The notes under the pieces are model-generated. The model did no database searches, was not told the DNA's origin, and was given only the letters and a program-made list of their open reading frames with translations. From contig JAPLGL010000052.1 of the NCBI GenBank assembly GCA_026390155.1, positions 1-64,000 of the forward strand: a DNA stretch of 64,000 nucleotides. The letters are read 5' to 3'. Position 1 is the first letter of the stretch; every line of letters starts with the position of its first letter. Of this stretch, positions 1 through 10,297 are shown piece by piece. A program made the translations under genes and the position numbers. This DNA comes from Caldisericota bacterium (GTDB lineage Bacteria; Caldisericota; Caldisericia; Cryosericales; Cryosericaceae).

Positions 1-855
1 ACCGTGCAGCATCTCGGCCGCGAAGACGATCGCGACCAGGCCCAGCGAAACGATGACCAGCTGTCTGCCCAACAGGTCCAGTTTGCGCTGCAGCGGCGTG
101 GCTTCCTCAGGGATCTGCTGGATCATACCCGCGATGCGCCCTAGTTCCGTCTGCATGCCGGTTGCGGTGACGACCGCCTGCGCCTTGCCTTCAACCACGG
201 AGGTCCCGGTGAACAGCATGTTGGTGCGATCGGCGATCGGTGTGTTCTGGTCCTGCAATGTGGTTGCGTCTTTGCGGATGGCTGCGGCCTCGCCGGTCAG
301 CGACGCTTCTTCGGTGGCGAAATTGGGGGTCGGCGACAAGATGCGTGCGTCGGCCGGGATGCGGTCACCCGCTTCCACGACGATGACATCGCCGGGGACG
401 AGATTTTGTGTGTCGGCACTGGTGAGATGCCCGTCGCGCAGGACACGGCACACAGGGTTGCTCATGCGTCGCAGTGCCGCCAGCGAGCGCTCGGCGCGTG
501 ACTCCTGAACAAAACCGAGCACGGCGTTCAGGACAACAATGGCGACGATGGCCACCGCATCCACAAGCTCGCCCATGACGCCTGAAAGGATGGCTGCGGC
601 GATGAGTACCCAGATGACGACGCCGTTGAATTGTTCGGCCAACAGACGCCATGGGCTGTTGCCCCTCGCTGCCGTCAGCTCGTTGGGTCCCTGTTCCTGC
701 AGGCGCCGCGCTGCTTCTTCACCTTTGAGGCCGACATACGCATCTGTCGACCACGCTGCAGCGACTTCATGCGGTGTCTGCGTCCATGGCGCCTGCGTTG
801 CCATCTTGTCCGCCGACACTGAATGCTCTATACGTCGTTCTGATGTATCTGTCAC
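1..855 (-). CDS. Cation-transporting P-type ATPase, N-terminal part (truncated by window edge)
   Basis: Minus-strand translation from GTG at 855 (RBS GGGAGG) reads VTDTSERR...GLKGEEAARRLQEQGPNEL...VVLNAVLGFVQESRAERSLAALRRM...GDVIVVEAGDRIPADARI...EASLTGEA, typical of the P-type ATPase N-terminus/A-domain. Confidence 0.88.
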   Translation of the reverse strand, partial: MTDTSERRIEHSVSADKMATQAPWTQTPHEVAAAWSTDAYVGLKGEEAARRLQEQGPNELTAARGNSPWRLLAEQFNGVVIWVLIAAAILSGVMGELVDAVAIVAIVVLNAVLGFVQESRAERSLAALRRMSNPVCRVLRDGHLTSADTQNLVPGDVIVVEAGDRIPADARILSPTPNFATEEASLTGEAAAIRKDATTLQDQNTPIADRTNMLFTGTSVVEGKAQAVVTATGMQTELGRIAGMIQQIPEEATPLQRKLDLLGRQLVIVSLGLVAIVFAAEMLHG

Positions 856-1071
856 AGTGCCTCCCTGGGTCCATGGGGGGATGTATGAAAAGAGACCCCC
901 ATGAGCACTTCCACGGTGGTCTCGCACATCTCGGAATGATGGCCTGCCGGGAGGTATTCCCTCCGTCCTGACGGCAGCCGGTCCTGCGCGTGCGCAGGCA
1001 GTACTCCCCAACCATTCTTGATCATACCTGACTCGCTCCGCAGTGTCAAACTAGCCGCGAATTGGAACGGG

Positions 1072-1102
1072 GACGAGCTCCGGTGATAAGCCGGAGCTCG
1101 TC
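1072..1102 (-). terminator. Hairpin, putative terminator downstream of hsp20
   Basis: GACGAGCTCCGG-tgataag-CCGGAGCTCGTC, perfect 12-bp stem; no clear U-tract. Confidence 0.55.
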
Positions 1103-1129
1103 GTCCAATGCATCGAAGATCGATGGGTG

Positions 1130-1573
1130 CTAGCTTACAGGGATCGTCTTCGTGTCCGTGCTCTGGCCCTTCTTGGGCACGGTCAGCTCAAGCACGCCGT
1201 TCTCTATGTGGGCAATGACGTTCTCGACGTCGACGGGCTCCTCGAAGTGGAACTCGCGCTCATAGGTTCCGGTCATGCGCTCACGGTACACGGTCTTGAG
1301 GGTGTCGCCATCCTTCTTCTCCTCTTCGGACGTCCTGATGGTGAGGCCGTTGTCCTCGGCGGTGATTGTGACGTGCTCCCTGGTAACGCCCGGCATGTTC
1401 ATGAGGATGACATAGCGGCTCGCGTCCTCTCTGACGTCGGTGGCGGGAAGGCGTCCCGAGCGTCCGGCTGCGCGCAGCATGGCATCCATGCGAAAGGGAA
1501 ACAGGTTCGTCAGGGTAGGCGTGGAGCAGCAATCACTTGTGGCGATGCGGTCTGTGTTCAGATCGAAGTACAT
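1130..1573 (-). CDS. Hsp20/alpha-crystallin family small heat shock protein
   Basis: MYFDLN...REDASRYVILMNMPGVTREHVTITAEDNGLTIRTSEEE...EREFHFEEPVDVENVIAHIENGVLELTVPKK; AGGAGGT RBS before ATG at 1573. Confidence 0.92.
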   Translation of the reverse strand: MYFDLNTDRIATSDCCSTPTLTNLFPFRMDAMLRAAGRSGRLPATDVREDASRYVILMNMPGVTREHVTITAEDNGLTIRTSEEEKKDGDTLKTVYRERMTGTYEREFHFEEPVDVENVIAHIENGVLELTVPKKGQSTDTKTIPVS

Positions 1574-1861
1574 GGTGGTACCTCCTTTGGTGTTGACGTT
1601 TTTCACCCGGCTCGCGCCGGTCGTTGTTTCATCTACGGTCGCCGACTGTTGTTCGGGGATTTCGGCTACCTTCAATGGTATACGCGTTAGCAGTCTCATG
1701 ACAAGACTGCTAATCTTGAAGGAACATCATGATTCTGCATTGGCCCCCACACAAGTATTGATGATGCGTGGGGAGCTCTCTGCGCTGTCTGTGGGAGAGC
1801 GTGCCGATACCGGGGATGAACGGCCGGATACAGGAGACGCGAGGGGTGGAGGAACTTGGGG

Positions 1862-2587
1862 TCAGCCGGGAGTAGAGGGTCGGGCAGGGCGGTTCTTGAG
1901 CAGAAGAACACAGTCGCGGACGAGCAGTACCGCACCGATGCTCATTGCGGCCCCTATCAGCAGCGACGCCGCAGGGTCGGCCCAGCTATGACCCGCAGCC
2001 GCGAGGGCGATGCCAACGATTCCGGCGGCGTAGCATACCTCGTCTTTGATGAGCGACAGGAGGCGCAGACGTATCGAAGAGCCTTCTCTTGCGCTTCGGA
2101 CGATGTCGAATAGAGGGACGTTGACCAGCAACATGCCAACAGCCAGCACGGCAATCGCGAGCGCGGGGTTGACCGCCCTGAATGCTCCGCCGTGGATCAG
2201 GGTCGCCAGTGCTTTCCACAGCGTCCCCACGCTCAGGAACAGGATGATGAATGAGGCGGCTATGAGCGCGACAGCGTTGCGTCTCCGGCCCCGTCTCCAT
2301 CTGAAGTACATGTCGACCGGCTTCTGCGACCATGCCAGGGCGAGGAGGACGACGACGGCGACCACGGCGTTGGCGAGCGTCGCAAACGCCTGTGCGAGGA
2401 CGGCAAGCATGTGGGTGATGAAGTAGCTGGTCAGCTGGACGACGAAGATGGCGATATAGCCCGTCAGCGCATATGCAAGTCCGCGGCTTGCGCGCCGAAT
2501 CTCCTGCATCATGTCCAGCCCAAGCGTCGAGCCGGGCACGGAAACCGTTTCTGGTACACGTCTGGCACTGCTGCGTCGCACGATCAT
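1862..2587 (-). CDS. Cation diffusion facilitator-like multi-pass membrane protein
   Basis: Multi-TM; C-terminal GHSWADPAASLLIGAAMSIGAVLLVRDCVLLL resembles the CDF transmembrane domain. Confidence 0.65.
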   Translation of the reverse strand: MIVRRSSARRVPETVSVPGSTLGLDMMQEIRRASRGLAYALTGYIAIFVVQLTSYFITHMLAVLAQAFATLANAVVAVVVLLALAWSQKPVDMYFRWRRGRRRNAVALIAASFIILFLSVGTLWKALATLIHGGAFRAVNPALAIAVLAVGMLLVNVPLFDIVRSAREGSSIRLRLLSLIKDEVCYAAGIVGIALAAAGHSWADPAASLLIGAAMSIGAVLLVRDCVLLLKNRPARPSTPG

Positions 2588-2721
2588 TGTCTCCCTGGAA
2601 GTGCCCTTTCTGTTCCGACAACATGGTGCCACCATGATGCGATATTTCAAGAGTGGAGGCGGGAGATTCAGTCCGGATGAACGTGTGACGGCAGTGTCAT
2701 CTGGTAGCTGTGCGCGAATCC

Positions 2722-2916
2722 GTCATCCCCCCGAGCATTTCCTTCCAATACGAGGGGTGCCTCTGAGTGCTGTTCTGTCCCCCGAACCCTTTGGTTCAAG
2801 GTGAGGCGTGCTTTCGGCGAAGGCGGGGATCCAGCCCTTCCTGCCATTTCGCGAACCAGACCTGTCCCCAAAGTGTAACACTGTTACAGAAACGGAACCG
2901 TCCCGAGAGTGTTACA
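2722..2916. repeat. Composite intergenic repeat: GTCATCCCCCCGAG...ACGAGGGGTGC unit(s) followed by a 95-bp unit repeated inverted at 23333-23427
   Basis: Direct sequence comparison with 10298, 13435, 16094 and 23333-23427. Confidence 0.85.
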
Positions 2917-2919
2917 CCG

Positions 2920-2948
2920 GTGACATGAATTGCATCCAGCGCTATACT
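2920..2948 (+). promoter_or_regulatory. Sigma70-like promoter GTGACA-N17-TATACT
   Basis: Matches -35/-10 spacing upstream of the ORF at 2984, immediately after the repeat. Confidence 0.55.
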
Positions 2949-2983
2949 AAAAATGACGCCGGATGGCGCTGAGGAGGTAACAC

Positions 2984-3388
2984 ATGGACACATTATGGGT
3001 ACTCGTCATATTGATTGGTGGCGCATCGCTGGTGATTGCGGGAGCGTTCACCTTCATGGCTGTCAAGGTGGCGGGCGTAGCGCGTCGGGTTGCCCCCACA
3101 GTGGCGGAGATACAGCAACAGCTAACCACCGCGGGTGTCGAGATTGCAAAGGTCTCCGAAGCCGTCCAGTCTGCTGAAGCGCAGTTCAACCGCCTGGCCG
3201 ACAAAGCCTCTACAGCTTCGCGGCGAGCAGGGAAGGTCGTTGATGCAATCCCGCGCGTCATCCACAGGGCCCGTGAGGCTGATATCAGGGCGGAAGCAAC
3301 CGTGCGCGCCCTGGGGATCGTAGCCGCAAGAACCATCTACAATGCTCGCGAGCGGTCTGCGGCTTCCCATGAGGTGACACTGAAGTAG
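2984..3388 (+). CDS. DUF948-like small membrane-anchored protein
   Basis: One N-terminal TM followed by amphipathic helices (VAPTVAEIQQQLTTAGVEIAKVSEAVQ...); RBS GAGGAGG. Confidence 0.6.
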   Translation: MDTLWVLVILIGGASLVIAGAFTFMAVKVAGVARRVAPTVAEIQQQLTTAGVEIAKVSEAVQSAEAQFNRLADKASTASRRAGKVVDAIPRVIHRAREADIRAEATVRALGIVAARTIYNARERSAASHEVTLK

Positions 3389-3448
3389 TCCTCCGGTCTC
3401 GTCAGACAACCGGGCAAGGTTGTTGCAGTCGGATGGAGAGCAACTACA

Positions 3449-4939
3449 ATGAAGTCACCGATGAACAAGACGACACTGATCCGGACCGATGAACTGGAGC
3501 GGATCCTGCTGGAGACGACCCCGCGAAAGGCCGTCCAGCGGGCCGTAGATCTTATTGCCCAGTCGATTCCATCTGCCTCGGTGACGGTCATGGGTGTGGA
3601 TGCGGACCGCCATGTACATTTTGACGCAACCAATGGCATCTCCTGGAGCGTTCTGCGCAAGGTTGAAGCCACCTTCAGCCGGGAACTGCCGCACAACATC
3701 ATGGACATCATCCGTGACCGCGAGACGTGCTTCATCGACGATGTCGGGGCCTATCCTGACTGGAGGGGACCGACCCGCGACCTGGTCAGCTACGTTGGCT
3801 TTCCCATCATCATCGACCGGCGTGTCGTGAGCATCATCAATGTCCAGACATCGCTTCGGCGGCTGAGATCCGAGGATGTCGATGCCTTGCGGCCCCTCGT
3901 GCATCTCATCAGCCTGATTATTGCCCGCTACCTGAAGGAGCAGCAGTCTGCGAAGCGCGAGAACTACCTGGCCCTGCTGCATGAGACGACGCTCGACGGG
4001 GTTCGGGCGACGAGCGCGGTGGAATTCATGAACTCCGTCGTCAAGCGTATTGCGCGGCGCCTTGGCTATCAGTATATCGCGCTGTTCCTTTGCGACGACG
4101 AGGCACAGTCCCTCGTCCTGCGGGCGCAGAAGGGCTACTCTGGCGAGTACGACGGGCTCACGCATTCTGTCCACGATCGTGTGGGCGTGGCCGTGCGGGC
4201 GTTCCGCCTGCGGCGTGTGATCAACGTTGCCGACGCGCGTACCTGCGCGTTCTACTTGCATGCCATACCAGGGGGGCTCTCTGACCTGGCGCTTCCGCTG
4301 ATGGCGGGAGGGAAGGTGATCGGCGTCCTGAACCTTGAAAGCAAGAAGGCCGGGGCGTTTTCCCGCGAAGACATCCGCAACCTGACGCCCCTGGCGGCTG
4401 GCGTCGGCTTGATGCTTGCCAGCATGCAGATCAAGCAGCTCCTGCGTGAGCAGGCACTGCTGGACGGTCTTACAGGGGCGCACAACCGTCGTGCCATGGA
4501 AAGCATCGTCATTGAGGAACTGGAACGGTCCCGACGGCATGATCACGACGTGTCATTTGTCATGATGGACGTCGACGAGTTCAAGTCGATCAACGACCGG
4601 CTGGGTCACGCTGAAGGCGACCGGGTCCTCGAGACGCTGGTTGCCTGCATGCACAAGTCGCTGCGCTCGATCGACAAGGTCATCCGCTATGGCGGAGATG
4701 AGTTCTTACTTGTCCTGCCCGAGACCTCGCAGCGGGAGACCGAGCTTGTGCTCGAACGACTGCGTGTGAGCATTGAGACACAGGTCGTGACGGATATGGG
4801 ACCAGTGCACTGTTCCGTGGGTGTTGCCACAGTGCGGGGAGACCCTGAGGGAGGGGATCTGGTGGAACTTGCCGACAAGCGCATGTACAGGGCGAAGGGC
4901 GGGCACCGCGCGCGACTCGAGGAAGACCCGGGCTACTGA
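3449..4939 (+). CDS. GAF-GGDEF diguanylate cyclase
   Basis: Two GAF-like regions then DGLTGAHNRRAM...VIRYGGDEFLLVLPET...GVATVRGD...ADKRMYRAK. Confidence 0.93.
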   Translation: MKSPMNKTTLIRTDELERILLETTPRKAVQRAVDLIAQSIPSASVTVMGVDADRHVHFDATNGISWSVLRKVEATFSRELPHNIMDIIRDRETCFIDDVGAYPDWRGPTRDLVSYVGFPIIIDRRVVSIINVQTSLRRLRSEDVDALRPLVHLISLIIARYLKEQQSAKRENYLALLHETTLDGVRATSAVEFMNSVVKRIARRLGYQYIALFLCDDEAQSLVLRAQKGYSGEYDGLTHSVHDRVGVAVRAFRLRRVINVADARTCAFYLHAIPGGLSDLALPLMAGGKVIGVLNLESKKAGAFSREDIRNLTPLAAGVGLMLASMQIKQLLREQALLDGLTGAHNRRAMESIVIEELERSRRHDHDVSFVMMDVDEFKSINDRLGHAEGDRVLETLVACMHKSLRSIDKVIRYGGDEFLLVLPETSQRETELVLERLRVSIETQVVTDMGPVHCSVGVATVRGDPEGGDLVELADKRMYRAKGGHRARLEEDPGY

Positions 4940-4983
4940 GCAGGTGTCAGTCGAGGGCAACCGTATGAGGGAGGGAAGAGAAC

Positions 4984-5547
4984 ATGGACGTCCTGCCACA
5001 TGTGATTGAGGGGCAACACGTCTTCCTGGCACCTGAACGGCGCGACAACGTCCCACTCTACTGGAAGTGGGCCAACGACCGCGAAGTGACGCGGCTGACG
5101 AAAGGGTATGGCCGAGCTCCCAGCCTGGAAGCGATGGCAATATCGTACGACAAGTCCGCCGTGGCAGACGACGTCCGTCAGTTCGGCATTCACCTGATGT
5201 CTAGCGGGGATCTTGTCGGACGATGCGCACTCAAGAACCTCAACCTCATCGTGGGGAGAGGTGAGGCGAGCATCCTCATCGGAGAAGAGAAGCATCGCGA
5301 CCATGGATATGGCACGGAGGCGATGCGCCTCCTCTGCATTGTGGGGTTCGATATGCTGGAACTGCACACGATCTTCCTGACGGTGCTCGCGTGCAATCCG
5401 CGCGCAGTCGCTTCGTATCGCAAGCTGGGCTTCAAGGATGCCGGCTGTCTGCGCGAGGCGAGCGCCCGTGATGGCAAGCGCGTCGACATCCTCTACATGG
5501 ACCTGCTGCGCGGAGAGCTGGTGCCAGACACCGGATCAGGAGCCTGA
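4984..5547 (+). CDS. GNAT N-acetyltransferase (RimJ/RimL-like)
   Basis: VFLAPERRDNVPLYWKWANDREVTRL...LIGEEKHRDHGYGTEAMRLLCIVGFDMLELHTIFLTVLACNPRAVASYRKLGFKDAGCLREA. Confidence 0.9.
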   Translation: MDVLPHVIEGQHVFLAPERRDNVPLYWKWANDREVTRLTKGYGRAPSLEAMAISYDKSAVADDVRQFGIHLMSSGDLVGRCALKNLNLIVGRGEASILIGEEKHRDHGYGTEAMRLLCIVGFDMLELHTIFLTVLACNPRAVASYRKLGFKDAGCLREASARDGKRVDILYMDLLRGELVPDTGSGA

Positions 5548-5568
5548 CACCAGAACAGCTGATAGTCG

Positions 5569-7398
5569 CTACAGTTCCTGCACCCGGTGGACGATGGCTG
5601 CGGCATCGATGCCTTCGTAGGCCAGCAGCTCCTCCGGCTTGCCGCTCATCGGCAGTTTGTGCACTGCCAGCGAGAACACGGGCGTCGCAACGTCGGACAG
5701 CGCCGCGGCCACCGCTTCACCGATGCCTCCCTCAGCGTAGTGGTCCTCGACCGTGATGACGGCCGCGGTCTCGGCTGCTGCTTTGCTCAGCGTCGCCATG
5801 TCCAGCGGCTTGACGCTGTAGAGATCGATCACTCGGGCGTGGATGCCTGCGGCAGCCAGCGTGTCTGCAGCCGCGAGGGCTTCGTGGACCGTGATCCCTG
5901 CGCCGACCAGGGTCACTCGGTCGTCGTCACTGTGGCGGAGGGTCTTGCTGCCGCCCATGGGAAACTCCTCCCCGGTTTGGTAGAGGCGCGGCAGGGCCTG
6001 ACGGGTGGTCCGCATGTAGCAGATGCCATGATGGTCGGCCATCTGCCGAACAAGTGCTGCTGTGGCGATGTCATCGGCTGGGTACAGCACGACGCTGCTG
6101 ACCAGCGTGCGGAACATGGCGATGTCTTCCAGGCCCATCTGGGATGGCCCGTCCGGCCCTATGGCTACGCCGACGTGTGACCCGACGAACTTGATGTTGG
6201 CCCGGTCCATGGCGTACTGCGCCATGCGGACCTGGTCGAATGCGCGGGAGAAGAAGGCTGCAAACGTCGAGACGAAAGGTATCCTGCCCCTGGTACTCAG
6301 ACCCAGTGCGGCAGAGACCATATTCTGCTCTGCGATGAACATCTCGAAGAACCGCTCAGGATACGCCTTGCCGAAGGTGGCAGCGAAGGTTGAGTTGCCG
6401 ACCTCGGCGTCCAGTACCACCATATCCGGGTGTGACGGGGCGATGTCGACGAGCGCACGCCCATATGCTTCGCGCGTCGACAGCGCCTTGGCGCTTGCCG
6501 GCTGCTCGACCGGGACAGGAGCCCAGACCGCAGGCACAGCCTGGGCCGGTTTTTCAATGGTGCCGTGCATGTTCAGATCGACCGCCCCCAGTTCAAGGAC
6601 CGCGCGGTCGAACTCCTCATGCTTCAGCGTTTTTCCGTGCCAGCCGTCCTGGTTCTCGAGGAACGAAACGCCCTTGCCCTTGATTGTTCGGGCGATGAGG
6701 ACCGTGGGACGTCCGCACGCGTGGTTGATTTCGCCATAGGCAGCCTGGACCGCGTCGATGTCGTGCCCGTCTTCGAGGACGATCGTATGCCAGCCAAACG
6801 CGGCGAAGCGGGCCTCGTAAGTGTCCAGGTCCCATCCAAGCATGGTCTCGCCCCGCTGACCCAGCCGGTTGACGTCCAGGATGCCCACCAGGTTGTCCAG
6901 CTGGTAGTGGGACGCCAGCTCCGCAGCCTCCCAGACCGAGCCTTCCGCTGCCTCACTGTCGCCCATGAGCACATAGGTGTTGTACGGCAGCTTGTCGACG
7001 TATCGGCCGTTCATGGCGATGCCGACGCCGATGCCAAGCCCCTGGCCCAGGGAACCGGTCGCGGCTTCCGCATAGGGGAAGCGCGGTGTCGGATGCCCTT
7101 CGAGAGGGGAGCCCATCTTACGGTATGTGAGCAATTCCTCCTGCGACAGGACGCCGGCCGCCGCATACAGCGCATAGAACAGCGGTGAGGCATGTCCTTT
7201 GGAGAAGATGATACGGTCGTTGCAAGGGTTTTGCGGGTGGTCCAGGTCAAATCGGAACGTGCCCCCGAAGAACAGGCCGGTCATGAGATCAGTCGCGGAC
7301 AGCGAGGTCGTCGGATGGCCAGACCCTGCTTCCGTCGACATATGCAGGATATCATAGCGGACCCTTGCTGCAAGCTTCGTCAGTGTAGAGGTTTCCAT
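5569..7398 (-). CDS. tkt: Transketolase (single-chain)
   Basis: TEAGSGHPTTSLSATDLM...SKGHASPLFYALY...GSLGQGLGIGVGIAM...LMGDSEAAEGSVWEAAELA...ITVEDHYAEGGIGEAVA. Confidence 0.93.
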   Translation of the reverse strand: METSTLTKLAARVRYDILHMSTEAGSGHPTTSLSATDLMTGLFFGGTFRFDLDHPQNPCNDRIIFSKGHASPLFYALYAAAGVLSQEELLTYRKMGSPLEGHPTPRFPYAEAATGSLGQGLGIGVGIAMNGRYVDKLPYNTYVLMGDSEAAEGSVWEAAELASHYQLDNLVGILDVNRLGQRGETMLGWDLDTYEARFAAFGWHTIVLEDGHDIDAVQAAYGEINHACGRPTVLIARTIKGKGVSFLENQDGWHGKTLKHEEFDRAVLELGAVDLNMHGTIEKPAQAVPAVWAPVPVEQPASAKALSTREAYGRALVDIAPSHPDMVVLDAEVGNSTFAATFGKAYPERFFEMFIAEQNMVSAALGLSTRGRIPFVSTFAAFFSRAFDQVRMAQYAMDRANIKFVGSHVGVAIGPDGPSQMGLEDIAMFRTLVSSVVLYPADDIATAALVRQMADHHGICYMRTTRQALPRLYQTGEEFPMGGSKTLRHSDDDRVTLVGAGITVHEALAAADTLAAAGIHARVIDLYSVKPLDMATLSKAAAETAAVITVEDHYAEGGIGEAVAAALSDVATPVFSLAVHKLPMSGKPEELLAYEGIDAAAIVHRVQEL

Positions 7399-7482
7399 TG
7401 GTTCCTCCCGATGAAGGCCCTGAGGCGCGATCGTCTAATCACCATTCTGTGCGGAATGGCAGTGCATGCAACAGTGCCGAGA

Positions 7483-10047
7483 CTACGCCAGTGCTTTGGG
7501 TTTCAGCGCCTTGAAGAGCTCGAACCAGAGGATGGTGCTGATGCCGACCGCTGCCGCGACAAGGATGTCGAGGGGGTGCTGGGCCGCCATCTTGAAGAGG
7601 CGCGAGGCGACGGGAACATAGAGCGTGACCGCCAGCAGACCTAGTGCTCCGGTGATCACCCACCATACCGACTTGTTGGGCGTGCGCAGGGTGTGGACGA
7701 TACTGCGTGTCCAGGACCTGTTCGTCAGAATGAGTGCCACGTTTGCAAAGATCAATGTCGTGAACGCCAGTCCACGCGCGTCGCTTTCAGTCATTCCTCG
7801 CTCGTAAAAGCCCAGTCCGAAGACAATCAACACGGCGACCAGGATGCCGAAGCCCTGCAGGAGACTTGTCAGTACCAGCTTGCGGTTGAATGTTGCCTTC
7901 GACGGGTCGCGTGGCGGCCGGTCCATGATGTCGGATTCCTCCGGCTCACCCTCGAACACAACAGAGCACGTCGGGTCGATGATGAGTTCCAGGAAGACGA
8001 TGTGCACCGGCTGCAGGATAAGGGGCCAGTGCAGCAGGACGGGGATGAGGCACAAACCCGCGATCGGAACATGAACGGCAAGGATGTATCCCATCGCCTT
8101 GCGGATGTTGTCGAAGATGCGGCGACCCATGCGCACTGCCGCGACGATGCTGTTGAAGTCGTCTTTGAGGAGGACGATGGAGGCGGACTCGCGGGCGACG
8201 TCGGATCCCCGTTCGCCCATCGCGATGCCGATATGGGCGTTCTTGAGGGCCGGAGCGTCGTTGACGCCGTCGCCGGTCATGGCAACAATCTCGCCGTTTG
8301 CTTTCAGGGCCTGGACCAGGCGGAGCTTCTGTTCGGGGACCATGCGGGCAAACACGCTGACGTCGCGGATCTTTCTGCTGACCTCTTCTTCGGACATAGC
8401 TTCGAGCTCGGGCCCGGTGACGATGAGGTCTGGGCGCTGCAGGCCGATCTCTCGCGCGATGGATTGTGCTGTACCGGGGTAGTCGCCGGTAATCATGACG
8501 ACACGCACGCCCGCACGGTGGCACTGGGTGACCGCAGCCGGGACAGTCACGTGGATAGGGTCGGCGAGACCAATGAGGCCAATGAATGTGAAATCGAAGT
8601 CGTGCTGGTTGTCGGGGAGGTTCGCGCTGTCGCTGGAGGCGCGAGCGACGCCGAGAACGCGCAGACCGTCGTTGGCCATGTCCAGGACTTGCTTCATGAT
8701 CAGTTGTTGCCTCTCCTGTGGCATGTGACACAGGTCGAGGATCGCCTCTGGCGCCCCCTTGGCGGCGACACTGCCGTCGCCGGAATGCATCTGCCATACG
8801 TGAGACAGGGCGAGCAGCTGCCGCGAGAGCGGATACTCGCGCTGGAACTGCCAGTCCTCGTGCAGGTGCTCGGTTCCCTTGAGAGCGCCCTGGCCCATGT
8901 CCAGGATGGCGCGCTCCATGGGGTCGAAGGGGTCGGCTTCACAGGCAAGCACCGAGTATTCGACCAGCTCGTGGAACGGTTCGGGCAGGACGCCCGGGAG
9001 TCCGGTCGCAGGGATGTGGAAGTACTCGCCGCCCGCCGCCAGCTTACGGACGGTCATTCTGTTCATCGTAAGGGTGCCCGTCTTGTCGACGCACAGGACC
9101 GTCGCCGATCCCAGGGTCTCGATGGCCGGCATGCGGCGTGTCAGGACCTGGTTCTGGGACATGCGCCAAGCGCCCATAGCCATGAAGATGGTCAGGACCA
9201 CAGGGAACTCCTCGGGCAGGACGCCCATAGCCATGGCCAGGCCGGAGAGGAAGCCTCGCTGCCAGGCGAGTGGGTTGTTGCCGTTGGTCAGGCTGAAAAC
9301 CACCGTGACGATGACGCACATGCCGACGCCGACCAGCCCCATGTCGCGAACCAGGTTCGTGATCTCCTTCTGCAGGGGTGGCTTCTCCGTGTCCAATGTC
9401 TGGAGCGCCTTGCCGATCTTGCCGATCTCGGTCCGGAGCCCGGTACCTCGCACTTCGGCGACGCCCTGTCCGGAGACGACGAGCGTACCCGAATAGACAA
9501 AGGGCAGGTCTTCGCCGCCTGGGCGGCCCATTTCCATCTCACCATCCCATTCGGCCTTGCGAACAGGGACGGACTCGCCAGTGAGCAGTGACTCGTCGGC
9601 GTGCAGGTTGGTGCAGGACAGGATGACGGCATCCGCAGGGACACGGTCTCCCTCCGAAAGCATCATGACGTCGCCGCGGGCCACGTCGCGGCCCGCGATG
9701 CGGACCCATTCACCATCGCGCCTGACCAGGGCGCGAGGGCTGGACAGGTCGCGCAGGGCGTCCAAGGCGTTTTCGGTCCTCTTCTCCTGGTAGTAGGTGA
9801 TACCGATGACGACGAAGACGAAACCAAGCAGCATCATGGCTTCCTCGTGATCACCGAGAATGAGGTACAGTGTGCCACATGCCAGGAGCAGGAGGAACAT
9901 TGGCTCCTTGACGATTTCGAGCAAGATGTGAATCCAGCCACGTTTGCTCGCGGTGGGCAGTTCGTTGAGTCCTTCGTCCTTCAGGCGCTGTTGTGCGTCT
10001 GCGGTCGTCAGCCCCTGCAGTTGTTCCGTGGTCGGTGTGCTTGTCAT
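7483..10047 (-). CDS. Cation-transporting P-type ATPase (Ca2+-type-like)
   Basis: CVDKTGTLTMNRM, MITGDYPGTAQSIAREIG, VAMTGDGVNDAPALKNAHIGIAMGERGSDVARE; RBS GGAGG upstream of ATG 10047. Confidence 0.93.
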   Translation of the reverse strand: MTSTPTTEQLQGLTTADAQQRLKDEGLNELPTASKRGWIHILLEIVKEPMFLLLLACGTLYLILGDHEEAMMLLGFVFVVIGITYYQEKRTENALDALRDLSSPRALVRRDGEWVRIAGRDVARGDVMMLSEGDRVPADAVILSCTNLHADESLLTGESVPVRKAEWDGEMEMGRPGGEDLPFVYSGTLVVSGQGVAEVRGTGLRTEIGKIGKALQTLDTEKPPLQKEITNLVRDMGLVGVGMCVIVTVVFSLTNGNNPLAWQRGFLSGLAMAMGVLPEEFPVVLTIFMAMGAWRMSQNQVLTRRMPAIETLGSATVLCVDKTGTLTMNRMTVRKLAAGGEYFHIPATGLPGVLPEPFHELVEYSVLACEADPFDPMERAILDMGQGALKGTEHLHEDWQFQREYPLSRQLLALSHVWQMHSGDGSVAAKGAPEAILDLCHMPQERQQLIMKQVLDMANDGLRVLGVARASSDSANLPDNQHDFDFTFIGLIGLADPIHVTVPAAVTQCHRAGVRVVMITGDYPGTAQSIAREIGLQRPDLIVTGPELEAMSEEEVSRKIRDVSVFARMVPEQKLRLVQALKANGEIVAMTGDGVNDAPALKNAHIGIAMGERGSDVARESASIVLLKDDFNSIVAAVRMGRRIFDNIRKAMGYILAVHVPIAGLCLIPVLLHWPLILQPVHIVFLELIIDPTCSVVFEGEPEESDIMDRPPRDPSKATFNRKLVLTSLLQGFGILVAVLIVFGLGFYERGMTESDARGLAFTTLIFANVALILTNRSWTRSIVHTLRTPNKSVWWVITGALGLLAVTLYVPVASRLFKMAAQHPLDILVAAAVGISTILWFELFKALKPKALA

Positions 10048-10297
10048 GACAGAAACCTCCAAAGTAAGGCTGTGGTGGGTTCCCGACCTTGATAAGCATT
10101 GACTCTGGCAAGCCCTACGTCCAGCTGCGTTTGCGCAGTGACTGGCAGGCGACCTGTCAGGAACATTACCATGCTAAGGCCAAAGGCCGCTGACGTCAAG
10201 ATGATAGCCATGCATTGCTGCAAATAGGATGAATGCCCGCTCCACAGGCGGTGTCACCGCCAATCGTGAAGAGGGCCAGATGATCCCTGTCCCGTTT

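Noticed and set aside
3455-4546. 363-aa minus-strand ORF
   Set aside because: Antisense of the GAF-GGDEF gene.
7693-9591. 632-aa plus-strand ORF antisense to the P-type ATPase
   Set aside because: Low-complexity D/H/G-rich translation typical of shadow ORFs in high-GC genes; the minus strand carries a clear ATPase.
10246-10260. GGCGGTG-T-CACCGCC small palindrome
   Set aside because: Seven-bp arms in high-GC intergenic DNA can occur by chance; no link to the other palindrome families seen.
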